Positions 61,855-64,000 of a stretch of 64,000 bases of DNA are shown here, one piece after another (position 1 is the stretch's first letter; every line of letters begins with the position of its first letter). The notes beneath the pieces were generated by a model, which had not been told where the DNA came from, ran no database searches, and worked only from the letters and a program-made list of their open reading frames with translations. The translations under genes were made by a program, and so were the position numbers. This DNA comes from UBA1444 sp964521625. GTDB lineage: Bacteria > Bacillota > Negativicutes > UBA1444. The stretch spans positions 1 through 64,000 of the forward strand of contig CAZFSM010000008.1 of NCBI GenBank assembly GCA_964521625.1, written 5' to 3'.

Positions 61855-61921
61855 GACTTGCATTGCTTACGATATGGTCCACGTGGTGAACTCCACTAAA
61901 TCCGTCAGTTCCATATCGCTT
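61840..61921 (-). ncRNA. ZTP (pfl) riboswitch, distal copy
   Basis: A second aptamer of the same plan lies about 80 bases upstream of the first: P1 GCGATATGG with CCATATCGT, ACTGACG inside it, the inner GTGG/CCAC hairpin and GTGGA, then CCGTCTGGGC. The P1 stems of the two copies differ in sequence but both pair, so the structure is conserved while the sequence is not. It precedes its own terminator. Confidence 0.82.
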
Positions 61922-61935
61922 ATTCAACTAGAGAA

Positions 61936-61965
61936 ATTATAGCAACAAAACCGGATTGTTGTCAA
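61936..61965 (-). promoter_or_regulatory. Promoter of the riboswitch-controlled OFA gene
   Basis: On the minus strand TTGACA (61960-61965), an 18-base spacer and TATAAT (61936-61941) match both consensus boxes. The -35 box contains the TGA stop of the CDF gene (61962-61964). The transcript starts just before the distal aptamer. Confidence 0.85.
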
Positions 61966-62891
61966 ACAGATAATTTAGCCGTCGTCGAAGTGAGGCCCTC
62001 GTAGGGTTCCATGTGAATCATCACCCGGGCCCTGACGTTCAGTTCCTGACAAATTTTCTGCTCCACAGCATGGGACAGTTGGTGAGATTCGGCGATTCCC
62101 ATTTCTGGGTCTATCAGGACATGCATATCAATATAAAGTTCCTGGTCGGTTCCCCGGCTGCGGATGTCATGCACTCCGCGAACCTCGCTGAAACAGAGGG
62201 TTATGTCACGGATCACATCAGAATCGGCCACTGCGGAGTCGACTAAAACCTCACTGGTGGAACGGATAATCTCAATCGCAGCTTTAATGATAAATCCGGC
62301 GACAATCAGCGAAGCAACCGGATCAATGATGGGAGGGAGTCCATATTTGATCCCCAACAAGGTGAGCAGTACACTGATGGAAACATAGACATCACTGCGA
62401 GTATGCAGTGAGTCGGCAATCAAGATGGAACTACCGAGTTTTTTTCCTTGCTGGTGTTCATATACGCAGACGAAAATATTGACAATAAGAGTTGCGACAA
62501 GAGCGATGAGGCTGATAAACGAAACTTCTGGGACCGTTGGATCGGTGAATTTTGCAGCGGCCTCATAAAGTACAATCCCGGCAATCAGCAGCAGCATAAA
62601 CCCGATAAACAATCCGGTGAGAAACTCATATTTACGGTGACCGTAGGGATGGTTGTCATCGATTGGTTGCGCTGCAAACCAGATCCCGATCAACCCGACA
62701 ACATTGGAGACTCCATCGGTCAGGGAGTGGAATCCGTCTGCAGTCAAACTGGCGCTTTGAATCAGCTGACCGGCAATGATTTTTACTGCAGCCACTGCCA
62801 AGTTAGCAACTAAGATTAGCCAAAGAACATTTTTTACTTTTTGTATTGATTTTACAACCAAGTCATTCAATCCCTTTCGTCCGGAATGCAT
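61962..62891 (-). CDS. Cation diffusion facilitator (FieF/MamM-like)
   Basis: A CDF-family metal exporter, 309 residues from ATG 62891. Six helices; metal-site motifs are 'SLTADGFHSLTDGVSN' (TM2) and 'ADSLHTRSDVYVSIS' (TM5, H-x2-x-D pattern), and a cytoplasmic ferredoxin-like domain covers about 205-290. The start is not settled: AGAG precedes ATG 62891 weakly, while a TTG about 12 codons later has AAAGGGA at good distance; the frame remains open upstream through the leader but is not family-like. It lies behind a structured leader with a terminator, suggesting metal-responsive attenuation. Iron, manganese, zinc, nickel or cobalt are all possible substrates. Confidence 0.88.
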   Translation of the reverse strand: MHSGRKGLNDLVVKSIQKVKNVLWLILVANLAVAAVKIIAGQLIQSASLTADGFHSLTDGVSNVVGLIGIWFAAQPIDDNHPYGHRKYEFLTGLFIGFMLLLIAGIVLYEAAAKFTDPTVPEVSFISLIALVATLIVNIFVCVYEHQQGKKLGSSILIADSLHTRSDVYVSISVLLTLLGIKYGLPPIIDPVASLIVAGFIIKAAIEIIRSTSEVLVDSAVADSDVIRDITLCFSEVRGVHDIRSRGTDQELYIDMHVLIDPEMGIAESHQLSHAVEQKICQELNVRARVMIHMEPYEGLTSTTAKLSV

Positions 62892-62905
62892 AATAGCTCT
62901 TTTAT

Positions 62906-62998
62906 AAAAAAATATGCCTGTGCAACCTTCCATAAAAAGGTCCCACAGGCATAACCTGCTGCTTGTCAGCCCGACTCGTCGATGATTCGACAGTCTGA
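62906..62998 (-). promoter_or_regulatory. Structured attenuator-like leader of the CDF gene
   Basis: In RNA sense, a long hairpin at 62998-62966 (TCAG...CTGA outside, GTCGA-ATCA-TCGAC at the tip) is followed by a short CAGG/CCTG hairpin (62958-62946) that excludes a strong intrinsic terminator (TATGCCTGTG with CACAGGCATA, 62944-62953 with 62913-62922, then seven T, 62912-62906). This layout is that of a riboswitch or attenuator. I cannot match it with confidence to yybP-ykoY; the czcD/NiCo class is the obvious candidate to test. Confidence 0.7.
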
Positions 62999-63022
62999 TC
63001 CTAAGTGATTTTATTAATATAT

Positions 63023-63050
63023 ATTCTATCAAATGGAGCCGGAATGTCAA
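63023..63050 (-). promoter_or_regulatory. Promoter of the CDF leader transcript
   Basis: On the minus strand TTGACA (63045-63050), a 16-base spacer and TAGAAT (63023-63028) precede the structured leader by about 25-30 bases. Confidence 0.7.
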
Positions 63051-63172
63051 CATGGCCTGCAAAGTGTTCATAAAACGCAAAACGCCGGTAAAGGATTAGG
63101 CGGTTAATGGTAGAACGTAAAAGAATAGAACACATAGCCGGAAGAGAGCGCAGAGACATGGGGGTGGCGGAG

Positions 63173-64000
63173 ATGAAAAAAACACATAAAATAATTCTGG
63201 GCAGCCTGGTTGTTCTCCTGTTGCTTGGCGGATTTGCATGGAAGATGCTGGCGCCACGTGTATTGGCAGGTGTACAGGAACTTCTGTTAAAACAAGTGAA
63301 CTCTTCTATTAATGGACGTTTGGAAATCGGTTCGCTGGATTTTTCCGTACTGGGTTCAGCGGTATTGAAAAAAGTCGTGTTGTTTGATAAAGCAGGAAAA
63401 CAAATTGCCGCTGGCGATGAAATCGATATTAGTTATAAATTTGCTGATTTGCTGGGCGGCAAATTTGGAATCGATAGTGTCAAGTCGATCAGCGTGGAAA
63501 AACTCAACTTGCAACTGGGCATTGATAAAAATGGGCGCTGGAGCCTACTTGATATCGTCAAGCCACAGGCCGAGCGACCGGCGGTTTTTCGCGGCAAGGT
63601 TGCAGTGAAAGACGGGACGGTTGCTGTAACTGCGCCGAACTGGCAGCGCAGTTTTTCCGACCTGAATGGTGATCTGGACTATGAAAATTCACCCGTTGTA
63701 GCTGTTGATCTGAAAGGGAAAATGGGGAAAAGCCTGTTAACGGCCAAAGGAACTTGGACGCCGGATGATAAGACGCAACTGGTGATGACTGCTGACTCAC
63801 TGGAGATTGCCGAAGCCCAGGGCATGTTGCCGGCGACAACCACGGCTCCCCGCTTTTCGGCAGGCGTGCTGAAAGATGTCAAGGCTAATCTGATTCAAGA
63901 TAAATCCGGCATTCAGACCACGGGTGAAGCAGTTTTGACGGGATTGGCAATGACGATGCAAGGAAAGACGCTGCAAGAAGGGAATGCAAAACTGAAATTA
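63173..64000 (+). CDS. AsmA/TamB-like envelope protein, N-terminal part
   Basis: The gene runs off the right edge; 276 codons are seen with no stop. Residues about 7-25 form an N-terminal membrane anchor, followed by a beta-strand-rich body ('INGRLEIGSLDFSVLGSAV', 'LKKVVLFDKAGKQI', 'LNLQLGIDKNGRWSLLDIV') of the AsmA/TamB/YhdP superfamily, which forms a bridge for lipid transport between inner and outer membrane. This supports a diderm host. Two in-frame ATGs (63158, 63173) are possible; 63173 follows GGGGGTGGCGG. TamB, YhdP and AsmA cannot be told apart from this part. Confidence 0.8.
   Translation, partial: MKKTHKIILGSLVVLLLLGGFAWKMLAPRVLAGVQELLLKQVNSSINGRLEIGSLDFSVLGSAVLKKVVLFDKAGKQIAAGDEIDISYKFADLLGGKFGIDSVKSISVEKLNLQLGIDKNGRWSLLDIVKPQAERPAVFRGKVAVKDGTVAVTAPNWQRSFSDLNGDLDYENSPVVAVDLKGKMGKSLLTAKGTWTPDDKTQLVMTADSLEIAEAQGMLPATTTAPRFSAGVLKDVKANLIQDKSGIQTTGEAVLTGLAMTMQGKTLQEGNAKLKL

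Noticed and set aside
61628..61961. Repeated segments upstream of the OFA gene as a mobile element or duplicated gene remnant
   Set aside because: The copies have compensating stem changes and fit the ZTP aptamer plan with terminators; there is no transposase, target duplication or open frame.
62906..63016. Calling the CDF leader a yybP-ykoY manganese riboswitch
   Set aside because: The conserved GGGGAGUAG-type segment is missing. It is left as an unassigned attenuator.

Overview
The window reads as a chromosomal segment of an anaerobic, diderm Firmicute, most likely a Negativicute of the Sporomusa/Pelosinus type. Shine-Dalgarno and promoter signals are Firmicute-like. An outer membrane is implied by a beta-barrel porin ending in Phe (59329-60279) and an AsmA/TamB-like protein (63173 to the right edge). 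Anaerobic redox enzymes dominate: rubredoxin-flavin reductase, tungsten-type aldehyde oxidoreductase, a molybdopterin sulfur-compound reductase, NapH-like ferredoxins and rhodaneses. The genus is inferred; no rRNA or tRNA gene was seen.

Left part (1-16.8 kb): two secreted proteins of unknown function; a double-rubredoxin flavoprotein; uracil permease; L-serine dehydratase (sdaAA/sdaAB) divergent from an ACT protein and a UPF0210 protein; a tatA / Tat-exported ferredoxin / aldehyde ferredoxin oxidoreductase operon; endonuclease III; a GNAT acetyltransferase. Next comes a sulfur/selenium-like module: a PAS-CdaR/PucR regulator, two half-size YeeE/YedE transport proteins, a DUF1847 protein, a DUF134/zinc-ribbon protein and a CoA-disulfide-reductase-rhodanese fusion. 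The first YeeE/YedE gene has an in-frame TGA exactly where the conserved motif Cys is expected, followed by a SECIS-like hairpin. I read it as a selenoprotein, and it is the strongest novelty in the window.

Middle (16.8-41 kb): a membrane redox operon (small secreted protein, ApbE, ferric-reductase-like cytochrome, two-component system, NapH-like ferredoxin); an RND efflux pair; an amino-sugar operon (LacI regulator with a palindromic operator, NagA, complete ABC importer, NagB-like deaminase, cupin); an ArsR/thioredoxin-like pair divergent from a zinc CDF exporter and a thioredoxin-CcdA fusion; and a large sensor joining PAS domains, a SpoIIE phosphatase and an anti-sigma-like ATPase.

Right part (41-64 kb): a minus-strand sulfur-respiration operon (rhodanese lipoprotein, Psr/Phs-like catalytic and Fe-S subunits, TorD-like chaperone, second rhodanese lipoprotein, NrfD-like anchor); a hydroxyacid dehydrogenase; TrkH/TrkA; a soluble chemoreceptor; an acyl-CoA ligase; phosphoglucomutase, DUF362 and a NapH-NapG-like fusion; the porin; an OFA-family transporter preceded by two tandem ZTP (pfl) riboswitches, each with its own terminator; a second CDF transporter behind a structured attenuator-like leader; and the start of the AsmA/TamB-like gene. 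No IS element, CRISPR array or prophage was seen.
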